64,000 bases of DNA from Arsenophonus sp. aPb (GTDB taxonomy: Bacteria; Pseudomonadota; Gammaproteobacteria; Enterobacterales; Enterobacteriaceae). Below the pieces are notes generated by a model. The model was given only the letters and a program-made list of their open reading frames with translations. It was not told where the DNA came from and searched no databases. The stretch is taken from assembly GCF_029873475.1 (NCBI RefSeq), contig NZ_CP123499.1, positions 2,232,001-2,296,000 of the forward strand, written 5' to 3'. Position numbers and translations under genes: made by a program. Of this stretch, positions 7,973 through 15,757 are shown piece by piece (the stretch's first letter is position 1; every line of letters starts with the position of its first letter).

Positions 7973-8905
7973 CTAAAATCCTATCGCTAACAAAGAGACG
8001 AAAGCTAAAAAGGCAAAGCCAAAACCGAACCAGGTAACTTGTGATGTGGCCAAAAAACGTAACCGCGCCATGCTATTTTCCAACAACGCAATCATCAATA
8101 TTCCAGCCAACAGTTTTATCAACGCCACCACCAGTGCCAGTAGCAAACCTGCTATTGACATATGCTCAATTTGTCCCCACGGTATAAATACGCCAACAAA
8201 CAGCTGCAAGACCACGAGCTGTTTAAGGCTAATTCCCCATTTCAACAACGCAAAACTGGCACCACTATATTCAGACAGCGGCCCTTCCTGTAGCTCTTGC
8301 TCCGCCTCGGCAAGATCAAATGGTAACTTAGCCATTTCAATAAACGTGGCAAAAGCACAGGCGCAAAATGCCAGCACTAAAGGTATGCTTTGTTCTACTG
8401 GCCAATGGTAAATCGTCGCGGCGATTAAACTGATGTTGGTTGAACCTGCCACTTGTGCAACCACCCATAAAGCTAATAGTAAAATTGGCTCAACTAATAC
8501 TCCCAACACGGCTTCACGGCTAGCACCAATGCCCGTGAACGGACTACCGGTATCCAGACCAGCCACTGCAAAAAAGAAACGGCCAATAGCAAATAGGTAA
8601 ATGAGTGTGATCAGATCACCAAGTGGAGGTAATGGCGATGCCACTGTCACCACGGGCAGTGCAGTCGCAATGGTAAACATCACGCAGATCATCAAAAACG
8701 ACATAAGTCGGAATAGCCAACCTGAAGCTGTTGGCGCGATACTTTGGCGACCAAGTAACTTAACTAGATCCCGATAGTCCTGTAACACTCCGGGCCCTTT
8801 GCGGTTATGTAGCCGAGCGCGTGCCATGCGACTGACGCCAGATAGTAGCGGCGCCAATGCAAATAGCACTAAAGCCTGCACAAGGGCAAAAAACAGCGAA
8901 TTCAT
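7973..8905 (-). CDS. hycD: Formate hydrogenlyase membrane subunit HycD
   Basis: NuoH-like integral membrane protein (310 residues, about eight hydrophobic segments) that anchors the hydrogenase arm in the inner membrane. Diagnostic stretches are ARLHNRKGPGVLQDYRDLVK near the N-terminus and EMAKLPFDLAEAEQELQEGP in the middle, the acidic loop conserved with NuoH. It sits between hycC and hycE with gaps of about 10 bases. Confidence 0.97.
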   Translation of the reverse strand: MNSLFFALVQALVLFALAPLLSGVSRMARARLHNRKGPGVLQDYRDLVKLLGRQSIAPTASGWLFRLMSFLMICVMFTIATALPVVTVASPLPPLGDLITLIYLFAIGRFFFAVAGLDTGSPFTGIGASREAVLGVLVEPILLLALWVVAQVAGSTNISLIAATIYHWPVEQSIPLVLAFCACAFATFIEMAKLPFDLAEAEQELQEGPLSEYSGASFALLKWGISLKQLVVLQLFVGVFIPWGQIEHMSIAGLLLALVVALIKLLAGILMIALLENSMARLRFLATSQVTWFGFGFAFLAFVSLLAIGF

Positions 8906-8915
8906 ATTAGGCTCC

Positions 8916-10736
8916 CTAAGAAATCACAACCACTAGCAGTACCGTCAGTTCAATAAAAGCCACACGGCGAAACAACACCGGCAAGCTAGTTGTTTGCCAA
9001 CCGGGTAATAACGACGCCGGATTGAGTATTCGTCCTAATTTAAATACCAAAGCAAACATCACTTTTACCGGTTGGGCAAAACCGGATGCAGTGATACTCA
9101 TCGCCTGTTCGTATTGATAACCACAAACCCACGCCGAACCACGAGAACGAAATGGCAAACGTCCATCTTTGCAAATAATTAATAGAACAACCGGCAATAG
9201 CGTTGCCGCAAGCAACAATAGCGTAATCATCGGCTGCGACACCATTGTTTGATTAGTCACTAACGGTAAGGGCACGGCGTAGCTGAGCAATGGCATAATC
9301 CAAGGCGCAGCAATCCCACCCACAACGCAAAAAAATGCTAATGCAACGAGCGAAATATTCATTAACCAGGGGGCAGAATAGGCTTTTTCAGCTGCTTGCG
9401 TGCGAGGCGCACCACAAAACATAACGCCATACACTTTTGCCATACACATCACCGCTAAGGCACCGGTAATGGCAAGCCCGGTTGCTAATAATGGCCCTAG
9501 CAAACGGCTGATAAACGCTGGCTGTTCACCCAGACGGAAAAAGGATTGATAAATAATCCACTCGCCAGCAAAACCGTTGAGAGGAGGGAGCGCTGCCATT
9601 GACATTAAGCCAACCAGCATCGCCAATGCGAGAAGCGGCATACGTTTACTAATGCCACCCAATTTTTCAATATCCAGATAACCGGTACGGAACCATACTG
9701 CTCCCGCACCAAGCAGTAACGTAGTTTTAAATAGGCTATGGCTAAACAGATGATATAATCCCCCGACCATGCCAAGTGCTATCAAAAGAGGTTCATGCAG
9801 GGAGACACCAACAAGTCCGGCACCAAGCCCTAACAGTATGATGCCGATATTCTCAAGGCTGTGATAAGCCAGTAATCGGTTAATATTGTGCTCCATTAAT
9901 GCATACAGTCCGCCAACAAATGCCGTGACCATACCAAGCAATAACACCACAATTGCCCACCATAATGGTAATGTGGTATTCAGTAACGAAAGTAGCAAAA
10001 TGCCATACACACCCACTTTCAATACCACAGCAGAAAATAGCGCTGCCGCTGGCGCAGCAGCATTGGCATGAGCTGGCACCACCCAGCCATGCAGAGGAAT
10101 GATGCCGGCTAATAAGCCAAATCCAATTAGCCCCAACATCCAAGTTGCACTACTCATTGGTAGCGTTACCATAAGCAGGCGCAGCTCAGCAATATTTAAG
10201 GTGCCATAAGTTCGCCAGATCATGACGCACATCATAACCAGTAGCAGCGTACCCAACCGGCCTAATACAAACCACACTTTACTTGCCTGATGGCAACCGG
10301 TCAGAAACAGCGCACATAGCGCCATAATTTCTGCCATTATCACCAACATAACAAGGTGCCCGGCCACCACGGCCAATATTGCGGCCGCCAACAACATATT
10401 TATTAACAGCCCATTAGACTGCGTTGCAGGATGTCGATGCCAACTGATATTAAACAAGCTGACAAAAATTCCTGGTAAACCAAAAACCACTAACCACAAT
10501 CCATTAAGTGCCGTGATATGCAGTGACCAGTTACCAACAGGTAACGTAAAATCGCTGGCACTAGTGATACCCAGCAGTACTTGTCCGCCGGCCAATAGCA
10601 TAGCAAGATTAGCTAAAACACCACCAAGCCCAGCGATTAATCCACTTAACGGCTTGTTGAACATCAGTAATGCGGCTAACAAACCGCTGATGACCAAGGT
10701 AAAAATTGCTCCGTTAATCAACATCTCGACACTCAT
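8916..10736 (-). CDS. hycC: Formate hydrogenlyase membrane subunit HycC
   Basis: Large polytopic membrane subunit of the NuoL/M/N-MrpD family (606 residues, about 14-16 membrane segments). Family landmarks are LHGWVVPAHANAAAPAAALFSAVVLKVGVYG, with its conserved Lys, at about 216-246, AYHSLENIGIILLGLG, and ALPPLNGFAGEWIIYQ. Whether the complex pumps ions is not settled by sequence. Its start overlaps the hycB stop by one base, so translation is coupled. Confidence 0.97.
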   Translation of the reverse strand: MSVEMLINGAIFTLVISGLLAALLMFNKPLSGLIAGLGGVLANLAMLLAGGQVLLGITSASDFTLPVGNWSLHITALNGLWLVVFGLPGIFVSLFNISWHRHPATQSNGLLINMLLAAAILAVVAGHLVMLVIMAEIMALCALFLTGCHQASKVWFVLGRLGTLLLVMMCVMIWRTYGTLNIAELRLLMVTLPMSSATWMLGLIGFGLLAGIIPLHGWVVPAHANAAAPAAALFSAVVLKVGVYGILLLSLLNTTLPLWWAIVVLLLGMVTAFVGGLYALMEHNINRLLAYHSLENIGIILLGLGAGLVGVSLHEPLLIALGMVGGLYHLFSHSLFKTTLLLGAGAVWFRTGYLDIEKLGGISKRMPLLALAMLVGLMSMAALPPLNGFAGEWIIYQSFFRLGEQPAFISRLLGPLLATGLAITGALAVMCMAKVYGVMFCGAPRTQAAEKAYSAPWLMNISLVALAFFCVVGGIAAPWIMPLLSYAVPLPLVTNQTMVSQPMITLLLLAATLLPVVLLIICKDGRLPFRSRGSAWVCGYQYEQAMSITASGFAQPVKVMFALVFKLGRILNPASLLPGWQTTSLPVLFRRVAFIELTVLLVVVIS

Positions 10737-11365
10737 TACAACTCTCCATTCTGGCCGTTAATTAACGCAAAATCGCCTAACGTCATCTGGATAGTCAGCT
10801 CACGCTTACGTTTATTAGCGTTAGCAATATCATGGTTATCAATCAGACGTAGCGCTTTAGTCGGGCAGGTACGTACACATGCTGGCCCTCGTTCATCGAA
10901 ATAGCACAGATCACATTTAACAGCGATGGCGCGAATACCGGGTATCCAGTCTAAAAACGGACTAACAGGTGCCGGTTCCGGTGGTGCAGGCGGGGCAATC
11001 GGCGTATTACTATCAGCAGGAATACCCTGTGGGCGACTGCCACAAAATTCGATAGTACCAAACGGGCATGCGAGACCACACAATTTACAGCTGACACACA
11101 AACTTTCGTTTAATTGAATAGCATTATTGATGCGGTTAATGGCATTAACCGGACAAACCTGCGCGCAAGGCGCATCTTCACATTGGTGACAAAGTTGGGG
11201 AGCAGACTCTTTTTCATTTCGCATCACTTTAAGACGCGCTTGCATTTGTAGCCCTTGTAAGCGGTGATTTTCCGAGCAAGAAGCTTCACAAGTACGACAG
11301 GCAATGCAAAGTGTAGAGTCAGCAATAACAAAACGATTCACCGGTGATCCTGTGGTGATAGTCAT
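10736..11365 (-). CDS. hycB: Formate hydrogenlyase electron carrier HycB
   Basis: Ferredoxin-like subunit (209 residues) linking FdhF to the hydrogenase arm. Four [4Fe-4S] motifs are visible: CIACRTCEASC, CHQCEDAPCAQVCP, CVSCKLCGLACPFG, and CDLCYFDERGPACVRTCP. A proline-rich linker of about 25 residues (PPAPPEPAPVSP) lies between the second and third cluster pairs. AAGGATC precedes the ATG. An FhlA-like palindrome and repeated ATAGTCA elements lie immediately upstream, the first repeat inside codons 1-4. Confidence 0.96.
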   Translation of the reverse strand: MTITTGSPVNRFVIADSTLCIACRTCEASCSENHRLQGLQMQARLKVMRNEKESAPQLCHQCEDAPCAQVCPVNAINRINNAIQLNESLCVSCKLCGLACPFGTIEFCGSRPQGIPADSNTPIAPPAPPEPAPVSPFLDWIPGIRAIAVKCDLCYFDERGPACVRTCPTKALRLIDNHDIANANKRKRELTIQMTLGDFALINGQNGEL

Positions 11366-11426
11366 TTTTGATCCTTAAGTGATAGTCACTTTTGACGAAA
11401 CCGTGTCGAAATAGTCACTTCCGACA
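11357..11426. promoter_or_regulatory. FhlA-like palindrome and ATAGTCA repeats before hycB
   Basis: TGTCG (11404-11408) and CGACA (11422-11426) bound an imperfect 23-bp palindrome. The same stretch has three near-copies of (G/A)ATAGTCACTTTTGAC starting at 11357, 11381 and 11410. The most likely role is an FhlA activating site inside the operon, such as E. coli has between hycA and hycB. The repeat function is unknown. Confidence 0.5.
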
Positions 11427-11457
11427 TTATCCAATAACTTAGTTAGCTAGCATTAAA

Positions 11458-11760
11458 TTAACTAAACATGATCATTTGCCGTAACCTAGTTTGCCAAGCT
11501 TCGCCAGCTTCAATGTTATGCTGCAAAGTATGACCAAGGGCAGTTAATAGCGAGATGATAAGAATCAAAATGCCAGTAAATAAACGGTTAATTAATCCAT
11601 CCCAAGAACCACAAAAGCTAAGGCGCTGAGGCTCTGCTTTTGCAAGAGCGATAAATTGGTACATAATATAACCGTCACAGTTGTGATAGCGCGCAACCAG
11701 ACGAACAAGAACGTGTTTAGCCATAACATCTGTTTTTTGGCTTATTGATGAAAAGATCAT
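11458..11760 (-). CDS. hycA: Formate hydrogenlyase regulator HycA, C-terminally shortened
   Basis: HycA antagonises the activator FhlA. This 100-residue ORF occupies the hycA position, first in the hyc operon, about 28 bases after the predicted sigma-54 start site. Alignment by eye to E. coli HycA (153 residues) gives ISQKTDVMAK against ISEKADYIAQ, LAKA against LSKA followed by a similar LSFC/MSCA stretch, and GHTLQHNIE against SHTIEYYVE. The reading ends at LRQMIMFS, where the E. coli protein runs about 50 residues further. The 92 bases to hycB do not encode the missing part in any frame I could read. A truncated regulator is my preferred reading; an unrelated small protein is possible. Confidence 0.6.
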   Translation of the reverse strand: MIFSSISQKTDVMAKHVLVRLVARYHNCDGYIMYQFIALAKAEPQRLSFCGSWDGLINRLFTGILILIISLLTALGHTLQHNIEAGEAWQTRLRQMIMFS

Positions 11761-11796
11761 AGTGATTGACTCAATTTATAAAAAATAACCTCACTA

Positions 11797-11812
11797 AGCA
11801 GATCTCATGCCA
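11797..11812 (-). promoter_or_regulatory. Sigma-54 promoter of the hyc operon
   Basis: On the minus strand TTGGCATGAGATCTGCTT has GG (complement of 11810-11811) and GC (complement of 11798-11799) exactly 10 bases apart. It reads into hycA and is divergent from the hypA promoter about 230 bases away. Confidence 0.75.
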
Positions 11813-11896
11813 AAATATAATTATTTTATTTTCATATAATTAAATAATAAAACAGCCAAAAAGCCGGCCAATTTAAGTTGTTATTTAGATATCATA

Positions 11897-11909
11897 GACA
11901 TGAAATGTC
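11897..11909. promoter_or_regulatory. Possible FhlA site between hycA and hypA
   Basis: GACAT-GAA-ATGTC inverted repeat between the two divergent sigma-54 promoters, where E. coli has FhlA activating sites. The element is short, so the assignment is tentative. Confidence 0.35.
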
Positions 11910-12042
11910 AGCGGCTACTAATGGCCCTTTGGCTGTTGATTTTGTTTCGAGCAATAAACTAAACATATCGGCTGCACAATCGTTGGATAGCACTTTTGAA
12001 TCCCCCATTTATGTCACTAAAAAGCCTATGATTGCTAAGCAA

Positions 12043-12058
12043 TGGCATCCATATTGCA
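12043..12058 (+). promoter_or_regulatory. Sigma-54 promoter of hypABCDE-fhlA
   Basis: TGGCATCCATATTGCAT is a near-perfect -24/-12 element, with GG at 12044-12045 and GC at 12056-12057. The hypA ATG follows about 32 bases after the GC. Confidence 0.85.
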
Positions 12059-12089
12059 TTAATCAATGTAAACAGATGCTGGAGGCTTT

Positions 12090-12434
12090 ATGCACGAAAT
12101 CACCCTCTGCCAGCAGGCATTGGAACTTATTGAGCAACAAATAGCACAATACAACGCAAAACGGGTCACCCAGGTGTGGTTTAAAATTGGCGCATTTGCC
12201 TGTGTAGAAAGCAGTGCGTTGCAATTTTGCTTTGAGTTAGTCTGCCGGGATACGGTCGCTGAAGGTTGTGAACTTCATATAGAACAACAGCAGGCGGAAT
12301 GCTGGTGCCGTGAATGTCAGCAATTTATAAAACTCTTAACCCATCGTGTAAGGCTCTGTCCAAAATGTAATAGCCATAATCTCCATATTGTCGCGGATGA
12401 TGGGCTACAAATTATGCGGTTAGAAATAGAATAG
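12090..12434 (+). CDS. hypA: Hydrogenase nickel chaperone HypA
   Basis: Nickel-binding protein that works with HypB to load Ni into hydrogenase 3. The 114 residues begin MHEITL, with the nickel-binding His2, and carry a zinc site made of the CREC and CPKC pairs in the second half. A strong GGAGG lies 6 bases upstream of the ATG. It is first in the rightward hyp operon, with hypB following after 9 bases. Confidence 0.96.
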   Translation: MHEITLCQQALELIEQQIAQYNAKRVTQVWFKIGAFACVESSALQFCFELVCRDTVAEGCELHIEQQQAECWCRECQQFIKLLTHRVRLCPKCNSHNLHIVADDGLQIMRLEIE

Positions 12435-12443
12435 GAGTAAACC

Positions 12444-13316
12444 ATGTGCACCATCTGCGGTTGCGAACAAGGCAACCAATATATTGAAGGCGATGAACGC
12501 AACCCACATTCTGCTTTTCGCAGCGCCCCATTCTCTCTTGTGCCCCGTCAATCATTAAAAATAAAAGCCATTCATAAAACTAGCCTCAGTGCTAGTGAGC
12601 CACTGGCCACTAACCTGGATTATGGCCAAGGTGAAGCCGGTGCCCATGTACCCGGTTTAAGTCAGCGCAAAATGTTAGAAATTGAAATCAATGTACTGGA
12701 CAAAAACAACCGATTAGCGCAGCGCAATCGTCGCCAATTCATCGCTAACAAACAGCTAGCGCTAAATCTGGTTTCCAGTCCAGGATCAGGTAAAACTACG
12801 CTGTTGACAGAAACACTTAAGCTGTTACAAAACGATATTCCTTGCGCGGTTATTGAAGGTGATCAACAAACCACTAACGACGCTGAAAGGATCCGCGCCA
12901 CAGGAACCCCAGCTATTCAGGTAAATACTGGTAAAGGGTGTCACCTTGATGCACAGATGATCTTTGATGCCATGCAACGACTTCCCCTTGCCGAAGGCGG
13001 GATCATGTTTATCGAAAATGTTGGCAATTTGGTCTGTCCTGCCGGGTTTGATTTAGGCGAACAACACAAAGTAGCCGTCTTATCGGTAACGGAAGGCGAA
13101 GACAAACCACTCAAATATCCGCATATGTTCGCTGCCGCCTCACTAATGTTGCTTAACAAGGTCGATTTACTGCCCCATGTTAATTTTGACGTGAAAAAAT
13201 GTTTAGCCTCTGCCCGTCAAGTGAATCCGCAGATTGAAATTTTGCTGGTATCGGCCACCACGGGTCAAGGTATGGACAACTGGCTGGCATGGTTGGAGAA
13301 CCAGCGATGTGTATAG
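12444..13316 (+). CDS. hypB: Hydrogenase nickel incorporation GTPase HypB
   Basis: GTPase that drives nickel delivery. In 290 residues it shows the N-terminal metal motif MCTICGC, a long variable linker, the P-loop SSPGSGKTTLL (about 112), the metal/switch stretch IEGDQQT, ENVGNLVCP, and the LLNKVDLL guanine-specificity motif. AGGAGT precedes the ATG. Its end overlaps hypC by 10 bases. Confidence 0.97.
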   Translation: MCTICGCEQGNQYIEGDERNPHSAFRSAPFSLVPRQSLKIKAIHKTSLSASEPLATNLDYGQGEAGAHVPGLSQRKMLEIEINVLDKNNRLAQRNRRQFIANKQLALNLVSSPGSGKTTLLTETLKLLQNDIPCAVIEGDQQTTNDAERIRATGTPAIQVNTGKGCHLDAQMIFDAMQRLPLAEGGIMFIENVGNLVCPAGFDLGEQHKVAVLSVTEGEDKPLKYPHMFAAASLMLLNKVDLLPHVNFDVKKCLASARQVNPQIEILLVSATTGQGMDNWLAWLENQRCV

Positions 13317-13585
13317 GTATTCCCGGAAAAATTAGTCAACTAACTGACAGTATGTTAGCCAAAGTGGTGATTGGTGGGGTGATACGTGATGTCGATTTAA
13401 CACTTGTTGGCAAGCATGACGAAAAGGGGAATAGCCGCCTTGGCCAGTGGGTGCTAATCCACGTTGGCTTTGCTATGAGTGTGATCGATGAACAGCAAGC
13501 GTTGGATACGCTGGCTGCATTACAAAATATGTACGCCTTAGAGCCTGATGTGGGTGTTTTACTCTATGGTGAGGAGAAGGTTTAA
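13307..13585 (+). CDS. hypC: Hydrogenase maturation chaperone HypC
   Basis: Small chaperone (92 residues) that binds the Fe(CN)2CO unit with HypD and the precursor of HycE. The N-terminus MCIGIPGKI has the essential Cys2. I chose the internal ATG at 13307 over an upstream in-frame ATG at 13289, because cleavage of Met to expose Cys2 is a hallmark of the family. It overlaps hypB by 10 bases, and its stop shares a base with the hypD start. Confidence 0.96.
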   Translation: MCIGIPGKISQLTDSMLAKVVIGGVIRDVDLTLVGKHDEKGNSRLGQWVLIHVGFAMSVIDEQQALDTLAALQNMYALEPDVGVLLYGEEKV

Positions 13586-14706
13586 TGCGTTTCATTGATG
13601 AATATCGTGATCGACAAAAAGTGATGCCGCTTATTGAAATCATCAACCAGCGCGCTAAGCATCTGCCATACAGTGAACAACGACCTTTTCGCATTATGGA
13701 AGTCTGCGGCGGGCACACCCATGCTATTTTTAAATTTGGCCTGGATCAACTATTACCGAAAAATGTTGAGTTCATCCATGGCCCAGGCTGTCCTGTTTGT
13801 GTACTGCCAATGGCTCGTATTGATAGCTGCCTGGAAATTGCCAATCAACCACAAGTCATATTCTGCACTTTTGGTGATGCCATGCGCGTACCGGGCAAAA
13901 ATGGCTCATTGCTAACCGCCAGAGCTGGCGGAGCTGACGTACGGATTATCTACTCACCGATGGATGCACTAAAACTTGCCGAACAAAATCCAACCAAAAA
14001 AGTGGTTCTATTTGGTCTTGGATTTGAAACAACCATGCCAACCACCGCGATCACCTTAATACAAGCAAAAGCAGCTAACATTGATAACTTTTATTTCTTT
14101 TGTCAGCACATAACCTTGATCCCGGTACTAAAAAATTTATTACAACAGCCTGATAATAATATTGATGCATTTTTAGCGCCCGGACACGTCAGTATGATTA
14201 TTGGTATTTACGCTTACAACTTTATCGCCACACAATATCAACGTCCGCTTGTTGTCGCCGGTTTTGAGCCAATTGATCTGCTGCAAGGAGTATTAATGTT
14301 AATTGAACAAAAAATAGCGGGTAATAGTCGGGTAGAAAATCAGTATCGCCGTGTGGTACCTGACGCCGGCAATAGTAAAGCGCAGACAGTGATGCAACAA
14401 GTATTCTGTATTAAAGGAACCAGCGAATGGCGTGGCCTTGGTATGATAGAACATTCTGGCGTTTACCTTAACACAACATACCAGCAATTTGATGCTGAGC
14501 GGCATTTTCGCTTACGTCCACTAACCGGTTATGATGATGCACAGACTTATTGTGGCTTAGTACTAACCGGGCGTTGTAAACCTGTTCAATGTCCACGCTT
14601 TGGTCGACAATGTAACCCACAAAATGCATTAGGGGCGTTGATGGTTTCGTCCGAAGGTGCTTGCAGTGCTTGGTATCAGTACCGTTCTCAGGAGTATGAA
14701 GTATGA
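13585..14706 (+). CDS. hypD: Hydrogenase Fe-ligand scaffold protein HypD
   Basis: Iron-sulfur scaffold on which the Fe(CN)2CO group is built. The 373 residues show MEVCGGHTHAIFKFG (about 38), HGPGCPVCVLP (about 67), GLGFETTMPTTA, FLAPGHVSMIIG and the C-terminal Cys-rich region with CKPVQCPRFGRQC. The length equals that of the E. coli protein. It overlaps hypE by 4 bases. Confidence 0.97.
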   Translation: MRFIDEYRDRQKVMPLIEIINQRAKHLPYSEQRPFRIMEVCGGHTHAIFKFGLDQLLPKNVEFIHGPGCPVCVLPMARIDSCLEIANQPQVIFCTFGDAMRVPGKNGSLLTARAGGADVRIIYSPMDALKLAEQNPTKKVVLFGLGFETTMPTTAITLIQAKAANIDNFYFFCQHITLIPVLKNLLQQPDNNIDAFLAPGHVSMIIGIYAYNFIATQYQRPLVVAGFEPIDLLQGVLMLIEQKIAGNSRVENQYRRVVPDAGNSKAQTVMQQVFCIKGTSEWRGLGMIEHSGVYLNTTYQQFDAERHFRLRPLTGYDDAQTYCGLVLTGRCKPVQCPRFGRQCNPQNALGALMVSSEGACSAWYQYRSQEYEV

Positions 14707-15713
14707 AAACTGTCACCCTCGCCCATGGTAGTGGTGGGCAAGCGATGCAGCAACTCATCAATCAGCTTTTTATTCAAGCCTTTGCTAACCCGTTACTTAA
14801 TGAGCAGGAAGATCAGGCGCGGATCCCATTGCATTTATTAACTCAGCAAGGGGATAGACTGGCTTTTTCCACTGACAGTTATGTTATTGATCCGTTATTT
14901 TTTCCTGGTGGAGACATTGGTAAACTGGCTGTTTGTGGCACTAGCAATGATGTGGCGGTGAGTGGTGCTTTTCCTCGCTGGCTTTCTTGCAGTTTTATCC
15001 TGGAAGAAGGATTAACCATCGCCACACTGGAACGCATTGTCGATAGTATGGCGGCAACGGCAAAGGTAGCAGGACTAAGCATCGTAACCGGTGATACCAA
15101 AGTAGTCCCTCGTGGGGCGGCCGATAAGGTATTTATTAATACAGCCGGCATCGGTGTTATCCCTTGCCATCTGAACTGGGGCATGCGTCAGATCCATGCT
15201 GGCGATCTGTTACTGATTACTGGTTCGCTAGGCGATCATGGTGCGACTATTCTCAACCTACGAGAGCAACTTGGGATGGAAGGCGATTTACAAAGCGATT
15301 GCGCCATGCTAATCCCGCTAATCGAAACATTGCATAATGAACCTGGGATCAAAGCAATGCGAGATGCGACTCGCGGCGGCGTAAATGCCGTGGTTCACGA
15401 ATTTGCTGCCAGTTGCGGCTACGGGATTGAACTCAATGAAAGCACGCTACCGATAAAACCTGCTGTGCGCGGTATTTGTGAGCTATTAGGTCTGGATCCT
15501 CTCAATTTTGCCAATGAAGGAAAGCTGGTCATCGTGGTCGAACGCAATGTGGCAGAACGTATTTTGACTCGCATACAACAACATCCCTTAGGCTTAGACG
15601 CGGCAATTATTGGCGAAGTAGTTGCCCAAAAAGGAGTAAAGCTAACCGGACTTTATGGTATCAAACGTACACTCGATCTACCCTACAGTGAACCATTACC
15701 CAGAATTTGCTAA
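14703..15713 (+). CDS. hypE: Hydrogenase maturation dehydratase HypE
   Basis: ATP-dependent enzyme that dehydrates its own C-terminal thiocarbamoyl-Cys to thiocyanate, the CN donor. The 336-residue PurM-like protein has the N-terminal LAHGSGGQAMQQL, STDSYVIDPLFFPGGDIG, the DATRGG motif at about 220, and the required C-terminal Cys (…PRIC). It starts within the hypD stop codon region. Confidence 0.97.
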   Translation: MKTVTLAHGSGGQAMQQLINQLFIQAFANPLLNEQEDQARIPLHLLTQQGDRLAFSTDSYVIDPLFFPGGDIGKLAVCGTSNDVAVSGAFPRWLSCSFILEEGLTIATLERIVDSMAATAKVAGLSIVTGDTKVVPRGAADKVFINTAGIGVIPCHLNWGMRQIHAGDLLLITGSLGDHGATILNLREQLGMEGDLQSDCAMLIPLIETLHNEPGIKAMRDATRGGVNAVVHEFAASCGYGIELNESTLPIKPAVRGICELLGLDPLNFANEGKLVIVVERNVAERILTRIQQHPLGLDAAIIGEVVAQKGVKLTGLYGIKRTLDLPYSEPLPRIC

Positions 15714-15757
15714 CCAATCGCGCCACTAATTGGCCATTAACTTTTGGAATATGAGGT

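Noticed and set aside
11458..11760. Unrelated membrane protein instead of HycA, because of its hydrophobic stretch ILILIISLL
   Set aside because: Position directly behind the hyc sigma-54 promoter and the ordered matches to HycA (ISxKxD, LxKA, HTxxxxxE) favour shortened HycA, though not beyond doubt.
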